A DNA stretch of 64,000 nt from Helicobacter salomonis (GTDB taxonomy: Bacteria > Campylobacterota > Campylobacteria > Campylobacterales > Helicobacteraceae): NCBI RefSeq assembly GCF_017979425.1, contig NZ_JAERIS010000006.1:1-64000 (forward strand). The letters are read 5' to 3'. The position numbers and the translations under genes are program-made. Shown piece by piece: positions 27,381-36,721 of this stretch. Position 1 is the stretch's first letter. Each line of letters begins with the position of its first letter. Under the pieces are notes generated by a model. The model had not been told where the DNA came from. It saw only the letters and a program-made list of their open reading frames with translations, and ran no database searches.

Positions 27381-29621
27381 CTAATCAATTCCCAGTATCT
27401 GCCGTAATTGTGCCTCCTCTATGATGGCAATACCCTGTATCCGTGCTTGTTCTAACTTGCTTCCCGGATTAGCACCACACAATAAGAAATCAGTCTTACT
27501 GCTCAAATGGTTTTTGACCTGCGCGCCTAACTCTTCTAATTGTTGAGTCAGCTTTTGCCTAGAGATTGCAAAGCTCCCTGTGATGACGATGATCTTGCTC
27601 TTGAAGAAATGATTTGGAGAATCTTGAGAGATGGGGGCGGTGGGCTGGATGATCTGCATTAAATGCGCGATGAGTTCTTGATTAGCCTGCACAAACTCCC
27701 AGAAAGATTGCGCGCTTTTATAATCCCCTTTTTGATCCTCTTTGACTCCTTGAAACACCTGCTGGAAGGCGCGTTGATACCCTTGGTAATCTTGCTTAAA
27801 AACTTCCAAGCCTAGAACATCTGCGAGCTTTTTACTCGCTCCTTTACCGATATTGCCAATGCCTAAAGCGCTGATCAAGCGCCATAGGGGAGTGTGCCTG
27901 GTTTTGGCAATGGCATTTAAGAGATTTTGAGCACGCTTTTGCTTCCAGCCCTCCAGTTTGAGCAAATCTTCTAGTTGCAAAGTATAGAGGTCGCTAATTT
28001 GACTAATTAATTTAGCCTCTAGCAATTGTTTAACCACTTTATCTCCCAACCCGGCGATCTCTAAGCCTTGTTTGGAGGCAAAATAGACCAAGCTGGCATG
28101 CAATTTTGCACTGCAAGAGGGGTTAGCACAGCAGAGCGCGCGCGGGTAAGTTGAGAGGTCTAAATTGCAACGGTAGCAATAAGGTCTGTATTCTAAAGCC
28201 CCAAGACATACAGAGCAGACAAGCGGAAAGGCAGAATGTGCGCAATTAGGGCATGCACGCGCGCGTGAGCTGATAGGGTGATCGCACTTGGGGCAGGTAT
28301 GGTGGCGGTGCATAAAAAGCGCACATGTAGGGCAGAAATTAGGCTTATCCTTTAAGAGTAGAGATAAATGGCATTGGGGACAGATATTAAGAGGTTGTTG
28401 TTCTAAAACACTTTGGCATGCTGGGCAGTGGCTGGGGGGAATGATGGGTTTTTGACTGCCATCACGCAGATGGGTTAAGGGTTTGATCACTTGGGGGATT
28501 ACATCTCCACTTCTGAGCACTACCACCATATCATTCAGCTGAAGGTCTTTTTGTTGGATATCTGTATAGCTATTCAAAGTAGCGCGCGCAATCTGTGCCC
28601 CGTCTAAATTCACGGGCTCTAAACACGCCACAGGTGTGATCGCTCCGCTACGCCCCACCTGCGCGATAACCTCTAACAAGCGGGTGTGTTTTTCATTGGC
28701 TGGGAACTTATAGGCAATAGCAAAGCGCGGGGCTTTGAGAGTGAAGCCTAAATCGTTTTGCATATCAAAATCATCTACTACCACTACCATGCCATCCATC
28801 GCCATTTTGGCATGCTTTCTTTGGGCATATAATTCCATGTAGACTTTTTGGATGTCCTCTATACTCTCACAAAGGCTAAAGGGCATGGGCAAGAAGTGAT
28901 TTTCTAACAAAAGATCTATCATAGCTTTAAAACTAGATAAAGTGGGGGTGCAACGCCCTAAACCCCAGGGGGTGAAACTCAGCTTGCGCCTGGCACTCAC
29001 GCGCGCATCAAGTTGGCGCAAACTCCCTGCAGCAGCGTTGCGCGCATTAGCAAAGAGGGGCTGATTTTGCGCAAGTCTTTCTTGGTTGAGCTTTTCAAAA
29101 TCGCTATGTTCGATCCCCACCTCTCCGCGAATCTCTAGGGGGTTTGTGTGAGTAATGCGCAAAGGAATGGAGGGAATGGTTTTAGCGATGTGGGTAACTA
29201 ATTCCCCCTCTACACCATTGCCCCTTGTGGCAGCACTGATTAACTTGCCTTGATCATAAAAGAGATTGAGAGACACTCCATCAAGCTTAGGCGAACAGGT
29301 GAAGCGGGCATGCGGATAAACCTTGAGAATGCGTGTGATCCAAGTTTGCAAACCCTCTGCATCGAAGACATTGTCTAAACTCCACATACGCTCTAGGTGT
29401 GTATGTTTGGGCAAATAAGAGAGCAGGGCATCGCCCACGCGTTGGGTGGGAGAGTGTTCCAAAATCTGCTCGGGGTGGGTGCGTTCATAATCCTTGATCT
29501 GCTGGTAGAGTGCGTCATACTCAAAATCGCTAATGAGCGGATCGTCTAACACATAGTAATGGTGGGCGTATTTGCAGGCGCGCTCTACACAAGCTTGATA
29601 GTCTTGAAAAGTTTGTATCAT
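27381..29621 (-). CDS. ligA: NAD-dependent DNA ligase with enlarged Cys-rich zinc region
   Basis: The 746-residue enzyme seals nicks with NAD+. Visible: an N-terminal Ia domain, the active Lys in CSPKLDGVSLNLF (Lys112), an OB fold, a zinc region, helix-hairpin-helix repeats and a C-terminal BRCT domain (about 670-746). It is much longer than the roughly 656-670 residues usual for LigA. The extra length lies in the zinc region (residues about 399-503). A normal LigA has one four-Cys finger there; this one has a chain of CxxC pairs (CPAC, CPQC, CPTC, CPKC, CPNC, CSVC, CYRC) before the final CCANPSC. The frame is intact. Confidence 0.93.
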   Translation of the reverse strand: MIQTFQDYQACVERACKYAHHYYVLDDPLISDFEYDALYQQIKDYERTHPEQILEHSPTQRVGDALLSYLPKHTHLERMWSLDNVFDAEGLQTWITRILKVYPHARFTCSPKLDGVSLNLFYDQGKLISAATRGNGVEGELVTHIAKTIPSIPLRITHTNPLEIRGEVGIEHSDFEKLNQERLAQNQPLFANARNAAAGSLRQLDARVSARRKLSFTPWGLGRCTPTLSSFKAMIDLLLENHFLPMPFSLCESIEDIQKVYMELYAQRKHAKMAMDGMVVVVDDFDMQNDLGFTLKAPRFAIAYKFPANEKHTRLLEVIAQVGRSGAITPVACLEPVNLDGAQIARATLNSYTDIQQKDLQLNDMVVVLRSGDVIPQVIKPLTHLRDGSQKPIIPPSHCPACQSVLEQQPLNICPQCHLSLLLKDKPNFCPTCALFMHRHHTCPKCDHPISSRARACPNCAHSAFPLVCSVCLGALEYRPYCYRCNLDLSTYPRALCCANPSCSAKLHASLVYFASKQGLEIAGLGDKVVKQLLEAKLISQISDLYTLQLEDLLKLEGWKQKRAQNLLNAIAKTRHTPLWRLISALGIGNIGKGASKKLADVLGLEVFKQDYQGYQRAFQQVFQGVKEDQKGDYKSAQSFWEFVQANQELIAHLMQIIQPTAPISQDSPNHFFKSKIIVITGSFAISRQKLTQQLEELGAQVKNHLSSKTDFLLCGANPGSKLEQARIQGIAIIEEAQLRQILGID

Positions 29622-29635
29622 TGTCCAGTCTTTGC

Positions 29636-29641
29636 TATAAT
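29636..29641 (+). promoter_or_regulatory. -10 box of the cheV promoter
   Basis: The plus strand reads TTTGCTATAATGG, a perfect TATAAT about 38 bases before the cheV ATG and just outside the ligA start on the other strand. It probably drives the cheV-aspS-adk-ppa unit. Confidence 0.6.
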
Positions 29642-29678
29642 GGCGGGCATTGTAGCGGAGTTTAGGTTAAGAGAAAGG

Positions 29679-30635
29679 ATGAGCTTGATTGGCGATGTAG
29701 ATTCTAGCATTTCTTTGCACCTGAATAACGAGGCGCAGTTCCTATGTTTTACACTCAGCGATGATAGCGGTAATAATGCTGAGCTCTATGGGATCAATAT
29801 TTTTAAAATCCGTGAGATCATTTATTATGATGGAGATGTGACCGAAACTGTGGGGGGCAATGAGAGCATGATGTTAGGATTTTTGACTATTCGGGGGGAG
29901 TCCGTGCCTCTCATCGATGTAAAGCGCTGGCTTCATTATGAGCCTAGCGATCCTGATCGCGATCTCAGTGGCGTGTCTGTGCAAAGCAAGGAAAATTTGG
30001 TGATTGTGTGCGAGTTTTCCAGCTGTGTAGTGGGATTGAAAATCTTCGCCATTAAGCGCATTGTGCACAAGAGTTGGGGAGATATAAGCGTGGGGGACAA
30101 ACAGGGCTTTGGAGCGGGGGGTAAGGTGAGCGCGATCACGCGCTTTGAGCAGGATAGAGTGATTCAGATTTTAGATGTGGAGCGTATGCTGGTAGATACT
30201 TTTCCAGACTTACAGGAACTCAATCGACTCAAGGCGCAGTTTGTGGAGGCCATCAAGAGCGATAAGCTGATCTTAATTGCCGAGGATTCCCAAGTGGCGA
30301 TGAAAAACCTAGAGCGAATCGTGGGGAATTTAAATCTCAGATACGAGGCTTTCCCTAATGGCGAGGCGTTGCTCAAACGGCTTTTTGCAGACAAGATGAT
30401 CGAGCATGTGGGGGCGATCATCACCGATTTAGAAATGCCCATGGTGTCTGGGTTTGAAGTGCTCAAGCGAATCAAAGAGGACGCACGCACCAAGCACTTG
30501 CCCGTCATTATCAATTCTTCTATGAGTAGCGAGTCGAATAAACAGCTTGCTGATTCTCTGCATGCCGATGGGTTTGTTATCAAATCCCACCCGGATGAAA
30601 TCCGCGAACTCTTGCACGCATATTTACAAGTCTGA
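29679..30635 (+). CDS. cheV: CheV-type chemotaxis coupling protein
   Basis: The 318-residue protein joins a CheW-like domain (about residues 18-165), which links receptors to the CheA kinase, to a receiver domain (about 190-318). The receiver has the acidic ED pair (LILIAEDSQ), the phospho-acceptor Asp in [12 protein letters not shown] and the conserved Lys in [10 protein letters not shown]. pylori has three CheV proteins; position next to ligA and aspS corresponds to HP0616 (CheV2). The ATG at 29679 gives the family start; the frame extends 40 codons further upstream without similarity. Confidence 0.93.
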   Translation: MSLIGDVDSSISLHLNNEAQFLCFTLSDDSGNNAELYGINIFKIREIIYYDGDVTETVGGNESMMLGFLTIRGESVPLIDVKRWLHYEPSDPDRDLSGVSVQSKENLVIVCEFSSCVVGLKIFAIKRIVHKSWGDISVGDKQGFGAGGKVSAITRFEQDRVIQILDVERMLVDTFPDLQELNRLKAQFVEAIKSDKLILIAEDSQVAMKNLERIVGNLNLRYEAFPNGEALLKRLFADKMIEHVGAIITDLEMPMVSGFEVLKRIKEDARTKHLPVIINSSMSSESNKQLADSLHADGFVIKSHPDEIRELLHAYLQV

Positions 30636-30649
30636 ATAAAAGGAAATTG

Positions 30650-32404
30650 ATGTTAAGGACACATTTATGTGCCCAAGTGGGCGAAGCGCTGCTGGGACAA
30701 CGCGTAGAGCTGTGCGGGTGGTGTCATAATTACCGCGATCATGGGGGGGTGATCTTCATCGATCTACGTGATAAAAGCGGGTTAGTGCAATTGGTGTGCG
30801 ATCCGCAATCTGCGGCTTACGAAGTGGCTAATTTAGTGCGCCATGAGTTTGTGCTCATTGCTAAGGGTGTGGTGCGCGCGCGTGCGCAAGGGCTGGAAAA
30901 TCCCAAACTCAAAACGGGCAAAATTGAGGTGGTGCTAGAGAGCTTGCATATTGAAAATAAAAGCCTCACTCCTCCTATTGCTATAGGGGATTCAAGTGTG
31001 AATGAGGATTTACGCCTGCAATACCGCTTTTTAGATTTACGCTCCCCTAAAAGTTATGAGATTTTTAAAATGCGTAGCCGTGTGGCTAAAGCCGTGCGCG
31101 ATTGCTTAGACTCTTTGGACTTCTTAGAGATGGAAACCCCTATGCTAGCCAAAACCACCCCAGAGGGGGCTAGAGATTTTCTTATCCCTAGTCGCGTGCA
31201 TGATGGCGCATTTTTTGCCCTGCCTCAAAGCCCCCAGCTCTTCAAACAGCTTTTAATGGTCGCGGGCATGGACCGCTACTATCAAATAGCCAAGTGCTTT
31301 AGAGATGAGGATTTGCGCGCGGATCGCCAGCCTGAGTTTACCCAAGTGGATGTGGAAATGAGTTTTTGCACCCAAGAGGATGTCCTAGAAGTGGCCGAAA
31401 CTCTATTACAAGCTGTCTTTAAAAGCGTGGGAGTGGAGGTTGCTACTCCTTTTGCGCGCCTGGATTACATGGAGGCAATGGAAAAATACGGGAGTGATAA
31501 GCCCGATTTACGCTTTGAGCTGCCCTTAGTAGAAGTGGGTGATCTCTTTGTGCAGAGTAGTAATGAGATTTTTAAAAGCATTGCTAACGATCCTAAAAAG
31601 AATCGCTTTAAAGCCCTGCGCGTGCCCGGGGGGGATAGCTTTTGTAGTCGTAAGTATTTGGGCGAGGCGGAAAGTTTTGTGCGTAGCTTTGGGGCACAGG
31701 GGTTAGCCTATTTACAAATCAAGCCTGAGGGGGCTAAGGGACCCTTAGTGAAATTCTTAAGTGAAGCACACTTGCAAGAGCTCTTAGCGCGCACACGGGT
31801 ACAGGTGGGGGATATTCTCTTTTTTGGCGCGGGGGCTAAAAAGGTCGTTTGGGATTACATGGGGCGTCTGCGCTTGAAACTCGCTCAAGATTTAGGACTG
31901 ATTAATGCAGATGCCTTTAATCTCTTATGGGTGGTGGATTTCCCTATGTTTGAGAGCGCAGAGGGCAAACTCAGCGCAGCACATCATCCCTTTACCATGC
32001 CCAAAGACCTAGATAATGAGGATTTAGAGGAGATGCGCTCGATTGCCTATGACATCGTGCTCAATGGGGTTGAATTGGGCGGGGGGAGTGTGCGCATCCA
32101 TAAAGAGGAAGTGCAGGCCAAAGTGTTCGAGCTACTGGGCATTAGCCAGCAGGAAGCCCAAGAAAAATTTGGCTTCTTTTTAGAGGCATTGCAATATGGT
32201 GCACCCCCCCATGCGGGCTTTGCTCTAGGGTTAGATCGCCTTGTGATGTTGCTTGCCAAAGTGCCCAGTATCCGTGATGTGATCGCCTTTCCCAAAACTC
32301 AAAAAGCCACCTGCCTACTCAGCCAAGCCCCCAGCGAGGCTTCTGAGGAGCAGTTAAGAGAATTGCATATCCGCTTAAGAAACCCTAAAAGGAAACACCC
32401 ATGA
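30650..32404 (+). CDS. aspS: Aspartyl-tRNA synthetase (probably non-discriminating)
   Basis: The 584-residue class II enzyme has the N-terminal anticodon-binding OB domain ([20 protein letters not shown]), motif 2 [19 protein letters not shown], the bacterial GAD insertion and motif 3 [13 protein letters not shown]. In Helicobacter this enzyme also charges tRNA-Asn for later amidation, since AsnRS is absent; that is family knowledge, not visible here. The ATG at 30650 follows an AAAAGGAAATTG site; a TTG three bases upstream is possible. Confidence 0.95.
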   Translation: MLRTHLCAQVGEALLGQRVELCGWCHNYRDHGGVIFIDLRDKSGLVQLVCDPQSAAYEVANLVRHEFVLIAKGVVRARAQGLENPKLKTGKIEVVLESLHIENKSLTPPIAIGDSSVNEDLRLQYRFLDLRSPKSYEIFKMRSRVAKAVRDCLDSLDFLEMETPMLAKTTPEGARDFLIPSRVHDGAFFALPQSPQLFKQLLMVAGMDRYYQIAKCFRDEDLRADRQPEFTQVDVEMSFCTQEDVLEVAETLLQAVFKSVGVEVATPFARLDYMEAMEKYGSDKPDLRFELPLVEVGDLFVQSSNEIFKSIANDPKKNRFKALRVPGGDSFCSRKYLGEAESFVRSFGAQGLAYLQIKPEGAKGPLVKFLSEAHLQELLARTRVQVGDILFFGAGAKKVVWDYMGRLRLKLAQDLGLINADAFNLLWVVDFPMFESAEGKLSAAHHPFTMPKDLDNEDLEEMRSIAYDIVLNGVELGGGSVRIHKEEVQAKVFELLGISQQEAQEKFGFFLEALQYGAPPHAGFALGLDRLVMLLAKVPSIRDVIAFPKTQKATCLLSQAPSEASEEQLRELHIRLRNPKRKHP

Positions 32405-32973
32405 AACACCTATTTTTGATCATCGGCGCGCCCGGGAGTGGTAAAACCACAGACGCACAGCTTATTGCACAGCGCAATAGTGCTAATATGGTGCACTATT
32501 CTACCGGCGACCTCTTGCGCGCAGAAATTGCTAAGGGAAGTGAGCGCGGGCTACGCATCGCTGAGTTCACCAACAAGGGCGATCTCGTGCCCTTAGATAT
32601 TGTGATTGATACGATCATCAGCGCGATTAAAAGCGCGCCTAAGGATGTGGTGATCATTGATGGCTATCCGCGCAGTGTGGAGCAAATGCAAGCCCTAGAT
32701 CGCATGCTCAAAGCACAAGAGGAAGTGCGCTTAAAGGGCGTGGTGGAGGTCAAGGTGAGCGAGCCGGTAGCTAGGGAACGCGTTTTGGGGCGCTCAAGGG
32801 GAGATGATGATAATTTAGAGGTCTTTAACAAGCGCATGCAGGTGTATACTCAACCCCTAGAGAGTATCTTAGAGTTTTATAAAGCCCTTGAGGTGCACCA
32901 AGAAATCAATGGTGAACGAGGCATCGAAGAAATTGTGAACGATGTTGAAAGCTACATTAAAAATAATCTATAA
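32401..32973 (+). CDS. adk: Adenylate kinase
   Basis: The 190-residue enzyme balances ATP, ADP and AMP. It has the P-loop [17 protein letters not shown], the DGYPRSVEQ motif and [15 protein letters not shown], with the short LID of the 190-residue class. It overlaps the end of aspS by four bases (ATGA) and is followed after eight bases by ppa, so it belongs to the same operon. H. pylori HP0618 has the same neighbours. Confidence 0.95.
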   Translation: MKHLFLIIGAPGSGKTTDAQLIAQRNSANMVHYSTGDLLRAEIAKGSERGLRIAEFTNKGDLVPLDIVIDTIISAIKSAPKDVVIIDGYPRSVEQMQALDRMLKAQEEVRLKGVVEVKVSEPVARERVLGRSRGDDDNLEVFNKRMQVYTQPLESILEFYKALEVHQEINGERGIEEIVNDVESYIKNNL

Positions 32974-32981
32974 GGACACAC

Positions 32982-33512
32982 ATGCAAATCCAGTACATTA
33001 AAATCGGCAAAAATCCCGATGCGATCAATGCGATCATTGAAATTCCCTATGGCTCGCATGTCAAATACGAGGTAGACAAGGACAGCGGCGCAGTGGTGGT
33101 CGATCGCGTGCTCTACCCCTCTATGGTTTACCCTGCCAACTACGGCTTTGTGCCCCATACTTTGGGGGGCGATGGCGACCCAGCCGATATTTTGGTGCTC
33201 AATGAAGACCCTCTGCAAGCGGGGAGCGTGATCAAATGCCGCCTAATCGGAGTGCTGTTCATGGAAGATGAGGGCGGAGTGGATGAAAAACTCTTAGCCC
33301 TCCCCGTAGAGAAAATCGATCCGCGCTATGCTAAAATCCAAAGCCTAGAGGATTTACCCCCCATCACCCTAGAGAAGATCAAACATTTCTTTGAAACTTA
33401 CAAAGATTTGGAAAAAGACAAATGGGTCAAGGTGAAGGGCTTTGGCAACAAAGCCCAAGCCCAAGAGGTGCTGGAACAAGCCATAGATCATTGTCAAAAG
33501 TCAAAAAAGTAA
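32982..33512 (+). CDS. ppa: Inorganic pyrophosphatase
   Basis: The 176-residue family I enzyme splits pyrophosphate from biosynthetic reactions. Active-site pieces are visible: YEVDKDSGAVVVDRVLY, YPANYGFVPHTLGGDGDPAD (metal Asp residues) and KKFFETYKDLE-like KIKHFFETYKDLE. It is the last plus-strand gene of the block. A GC-rich hairpin GCCTCCC...GGGAGGGC at about 33517-33533 lies between it and the convergent ftsL-like gene and may end transcription. Confidence 0.95.
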   Translation: MQIQYIKIGKNPDAINAIIEIPYGSHVKYEVDKDSGAVVVDRVLYPSMVYPANYGFVPHTLGGDGDPADILVLNEDPLQAGSVIKCRLIGVLFMEDEGGVDEKLLALPVEKIDPRYAKIQSLEDLPPITLEKIKHFFETYKDLEKDKWVKVKGFGNKAQAQEVLEQAIDHCQKSKK

Positions 33513-33582
33513 ATCATGCCTCCCAGGGGGAGGGCCAGCATTACTTCATCTACGCTCTCAGATCTCAGCCTTAGGCGACTGA

Positions 33583-33909
33583 TTAGGGCATATTCTCTAT
33601 AGTGTATTTGTAGCGCTGTTTCTCCAACTCAAGCTGGAGTTGCCGTTTCTCTTCTTGAAGTAAGTTTTCTTGACCTTTGAGTTTTTGGATGGCGCGACTG
33701 GTGTAGTAAATGTTATTGGTCAAATATATTTTGGGGGTCAAGAGCACCAAAGAGAGTATCAAGCCCATCACACTCAAGAATAACCACGCCACAGAGATAC
33801 CCTGTCTTTCTGTGGCCTCCTCGCTAAAAAGCGCGTCTCTCTCCTTTGCGCTGGTGCGCAAACGGCGCTCTTCTAAATGCTCTTCTTCTATAGCAAGTGT
33901 GTGTGACAT
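33583..33909 (-). CDS. FtsL-like division protein
   Basis: The 108-residue protein has a charged N-terminus, one membrane helix (about residues 42-60) and a coiled-coil tail (LKGQENLLQEEKRQLQLELE). Size, topology and place directly after rsmH are those of FtsL, which links FtsB and the septal synthase. The sequence itself is weakly conserved, so the name is based on architecture and position (H. pylori HP0708 is the counterpart). The ATG at 33909 is preferred over a TTG at 33915; either way it abuts the rsmH stop. Confidence 0.65.
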   Translation of the reverse strand: MSHTLAIEEEHLEERRLRTSAKERDALFSEEATERQGISVAWLFLSVMGLILSLVLLTPKIYLTNNIYYTSRAIQKLKGQENLLQEEKRQLQLELEKQRYKYTIENMP

Positions 33910-33911
33910 AT

Positions 33912-34778
33912 TCAACCTTGAAAATGAAAAATGCGCATTTTAGCACTCCGCGACCGGGGATTTTGCTGTAACTCCAACATGCTTGGAGTGATAGGTTTCT
34001 TGGTGAGGCATTGCCCATAAGACTTAGCGAATTCTTTAAAAGCATGTTTGACCTGTCTATCTTCCAGAGAATGGAAAGAGATAATAGTCAATAAGGCGTG
34101 TTTTAAATTTTTGGCGTAATTTAAAAGCGCGCGCAAGTTGCCCATTTCATCATTGACCTCCATGCGGATGGCTTGAAACACTAGGGTTGCAGGGTGGTGT
34201 TTATGGCGCTTGAGGTGTGTACTCAAAAAACTTGCCAAGTCTTTGGCATCTTGAAATACGCGTTGGTGTCGCCTTTGAACAATGAGAGAGGCAATTTTTT
34301 TAGCACCTCGCACTTCCCCCCTCTCTAGCACACGCTCTAACTCATAAAGGCTGTAACGATTGACCACTTTATACGCATCTAGGGACGCATCAATGTCCAT
34401 GCGCATATCCAAGGTGGAGGAATCAAAACCAAAGCCTCTTGTGCTGGTATCTAGTTGCAAAGAGCTTACCCCCAAGTCCGCTAATACCCCATCACAACGC
34501 TCCCATATTCCCTCTTGGACTAGCTGAGAAACGACATCTTGGTAAGTGCCATGGTAGTAAGTAAAACGGGGCATATAGGTTTCCAGTCGTTGCTTGGCCA
34601 AGGTACTGGCCTCTCTGTCGCGATCAATCCCAATAATGCGTAGATGGGGATAGGCTTGCAATAACGCTAGAGCATGTCCACCCAAACCCAAAGTGCAATC
34701 GATCAAAATAGGGTTTTGAATGTAAGAGAGAGGTGTGTAAGCCTCGATCACTTCTTGAAGTAAAACACTTTGATGCAT
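33912..34778 (-). CDS. rsmH: 16S rRNA (cytosine-1402-N4)-methyltransferase RsmH
   Basis: The 288-residue enzyme methylates C1402 in the ribosomal P site. It begins MHQSVLLQEVIEAY, has the SAM motif DCTLGLGGHALALLQ, the family box DGVLADLGVSSLQLD, TRGFGFDS and the C-terminal IISFHSLEDRQVKHAF. It pairs with the FtsL-like gene as in most division clusters, but no other dcw genes follow. The RNase P RNA gene lies just upstream on the same strand. Confidence 0.95.
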   Translation of the reverse strand: MHQSVLLQEVIEAYTPLSYIQNPILIDCTLGLGGHALALLQAYPHLRIIGIDRDREASTLAKQRLETYMPRFTYYHGTYQDVVSQLVQEGIWERCDGVLADLGVSSLQLDTSTRGFGFDSSTLDMRMDIDASLDAYKVVNRYSLYELERVLERGEVRGAKKIASLIVQRRHQRVFQDAKDLASFLSTHLKRHKHHPATLVFQAIRMEVNDEMGNLRALLNYAKNLKHALLTIISFHSLEDRQVKHAFKEFAKSYGQCLTKKPITPSMLELQQNPRSRSAKMRIFHFQG

Positions 34779-34795
34779 GCAGTCCTTTACTTTGG

Positions 34796-35118
34796 TGGCA
34801 TGGGCATAAGCCGAGTTCTGTCGTGGGTGGTTATTTATCTAGGATGGGTTTTGCAACCCACCTCATGCGAAGTGCTACGCTTAAGACTCTACCACGCACT
34901 TCTTGCTACGGATTGGGTTTACCTAGCCAGCCCCAATTGCTTGGGGTGCGGTGGGCTCTTACCCCGCCTTTTCACCCTTACTCTAGTCGAGCGGTTTATT
35001 TCTGTGGCACTTTCCCTTAGCTTACGCTAGCCATTCGTTAAATGGAATCCCGTCTTATGTAGCTCGGACTTTCCTCTCTAAAAAACTTTTAGAGCAACCA
35101 CCGCCCATGCGGGCGCGA
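34796..35118 (-). ncRNA. rnpB: RNase P RNA (M1 RNA)
   Basis: Read on the minus strand, the region begins with a GC helix and GAGGAAAGTCCGAGCTAC (P4 5' half; near 35060-35080) and ends with ACAGAACTCGGCTTATGCC (P4 3' half; near 34800-34820). These are the universal bacterial type A RNase P RNA elements, and about 320 bases is a normal size. It is the catalytic RNA that removes the 5' leader from pre-tRNAs. The ends are approximate. Short open frames across it on the plus strand are chance. Confidence 0.92.
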
Positions 35119-35434
35119 TTCTAACTAAAATTAGCTTAATCTACTCGTTAATAGAGATTTAATAGCTATATTGGTTTTGAGTTTAGATTTCCAAATTAAT
35201 CCAGGGGTGTTTCTGGCTTTAAGATGGTCTTCTCCACTTGTGCCTTTTCGGGCTAATTTTAAGCCCATATACAGAGAATTTAAGGCAGAATGCCTGCGCA
35301 GAGTTGGCTGTGGTGTGTTTTTTATCCCTTGCTGCCCGGGCTGGTATGATTGTCTTGGGTGTGTCTATTTCTAATCAAATTCAACCCTAGCACACGGGGG
35401 GTTGGTTGAATATCCCTTATTCTGAGGTTTTTTA
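35119..35434. other. Intergenic region before the outer membrane protein
   Basis: No gene is supported here. It separates rnpB (minus) from the plus-strand outer membrane gene. GGTATGATTG near 35342-35351 is a possible -10 box for that gene, followed by a leader of about 85 bases containing a G6 run at about 35396-35401. A 67-residue frame at 35171-35374 has no ribosome site or recognisable sequence. Confidence 0.4.
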
Positions 35435-36721
35435 ATGCGGAGTGCGTTATCTTGTGCTTTAATGTTGTGGGGAACTGTTACGACAGGAGGGGTTGCGGCC
35501 AGCTTTGCCTACGATTTGAAATTTGTAAGCTTTACCTATAATTTGGCTGGAGAAAACAACCCCTACTGGAATAGTGTGCTCAATATGAAAAATCGCCTCA
35601 TGCCCGAGATTGGAGTCCAATTTAGCAAGAGTCAATCGCTTATGTTTGGTGGGTGGTTTATCCAGAATCTCCACACACATTATAGTTATTTCCCCTATTC
35701 TTGGGGAGTTACGATGTATTATAGCGCGGTGGGAAAAAATTTTAGGGCTTATGTGGGGATCATCCCTAGAACTTACTCTATCTCTTCCTATCCCCTGGCC
35801 GCCTTTAAAAAACTCTTTTGGTTTAAAGACCCTACAGCTAGGGGGGCAATGTTGCAATACAAACCTCCTTATGACCCTAATCGCTGGTGGAATGGGTGGG
35901 GAGAATTCATCATCGATTGGTATGGGGGGCGTAACTGGAATAATGGTCCGGCTAATAAAAACTATGACATGAATCAAATGCTCTACTTTGGTTCCACAGA
36001 GTGGTCGTTTTTAAAGGGCTATCTTGGCTTTGGAGGTAGGGTTGTGGCTTTCCATAATACCAGCTCTTATAGCATGGGTAGCAAATATCCCTTTGATGGG
36101 CATTCTTATATGAATCAAAACGATGAAACCCCACTCTGGCCCAATGGCTATCCCTATTTTAGCGGAGAATCTCAGGGGGGTGTGCCGGGGAAATATGCTA
36201 ACCCCACCGTGCTCGATCGCATTTATTACCAAGCTTATATCAAAACAGATCTAAAACAACTCATGCCTTACATGGATAAGATTTATTTTCAATTTGGCAC
36301 GATGTCTGAACAGGAGCATTATTGTGTGCGCTCAGGAGTGAAGTGTGGTCCTAGCCAGTGGTATAATAGTTTGGGTGGGCAGTTTGACTTTGTGGCGCAA
36401 TACAAGGGCTTTGGATTTTATGAAAAATACTACTTTTCCGACAAGCCTCAGATGAAATTTTATGCCACCTATGGACGCGCGCTCTACACCGGTCTACCCT
36501 GGTACCATGCTCCCAATTTCCAACGGCTTGCACTTTATTATGTCTATAAAAATAGATTCATCAGCTTGCGTGCGGACGCATTTTTTAACTTCATGGGTGG
36601 GGGCGATGGGCACAGCCTGAATGGCACGGGGGGTAAGTGGTACACTACCTTTCAGCAATTCGTGACCCTTTCTATTGATACAAGGGAGCTCGTGGACTTT
36701 GTGCGTAGCCACCACCACTAG
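35435..36721 (+). CDS. Helicobacter outer membrane beta-barrel protein, possibly Hof family
   Basis: The 428-residue protein begins with a signal-like segment (MRSALSCALMLWGTV...) and continues with alternating aromatic strands rich in Tyr, Trp and Gly, typical of an outer membrane barrel. Pieces such as RLMPEIGVQFSKSQSLMFGG and FIIDWYGGRN resemble Helicobacter Hof-type outer membrane proteins. It does not end in Phe; the last residues are RSHHH, which is unusual for a barrel. It converges on gltX, sharing four bases at the stops. Substrate or adhesion role cannot be read from sequence. Confidence 0.65.
   Translation: MRSALSCALMLWGTVTTGGVAASFAYDLKFVSFTYNLAGENNPYWNSVLNMKNRLMPEIGVQFSKSQSLMFGGWFIQNLHTHYSYFPYSWGVTMYYSAVGKNFRAYVGIIPRTYSISSYPLAAFKKLFWFKDPTARGAMLQYKPPYDPNRWWNGWGEFIIDWYGGRNWNNGPANKNYDMNQMLYFGSTEWSFLKGYLGFGGRVVAFHNTSSYSMGSKYPFDGHSYMNQNDETPLWPNGYPYFSGESQGGVPGKYANPTVLDRIYYQAYIKTDLKQLMPYMDKIYFQFGTMSEQEHYCVRSGVKCGPSQWYNSLGGQFDFVAQYKGFGFYEKYYFSDKPQMKFYATYGRALYTGLPWYHAPNFQRLALYYVYKNRFISLRADAFFNFMGGGDGHSLNGTGGKWYTTFQQFVTLSIDTRELVDFVRSHHH

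Noticed and set aside
34733-35030. Two overlapping plus-strand frames of 86-95 codons
   Set aside because: They lie across the RNase P RNA gene, whose conserved core is clear on the minus strand; the translations are not protein-like.
35171-35374. 67-codon frame upstream of the outer membrane gene
   Set aside because: No ribosome site, no similarity, and it covers the likely promoter region.
35396-35401. G6 run in the leader of the outer membrane gene as a phase switch
   Set aside because: Too short and outside the coding frame; similar runs are common in this window.
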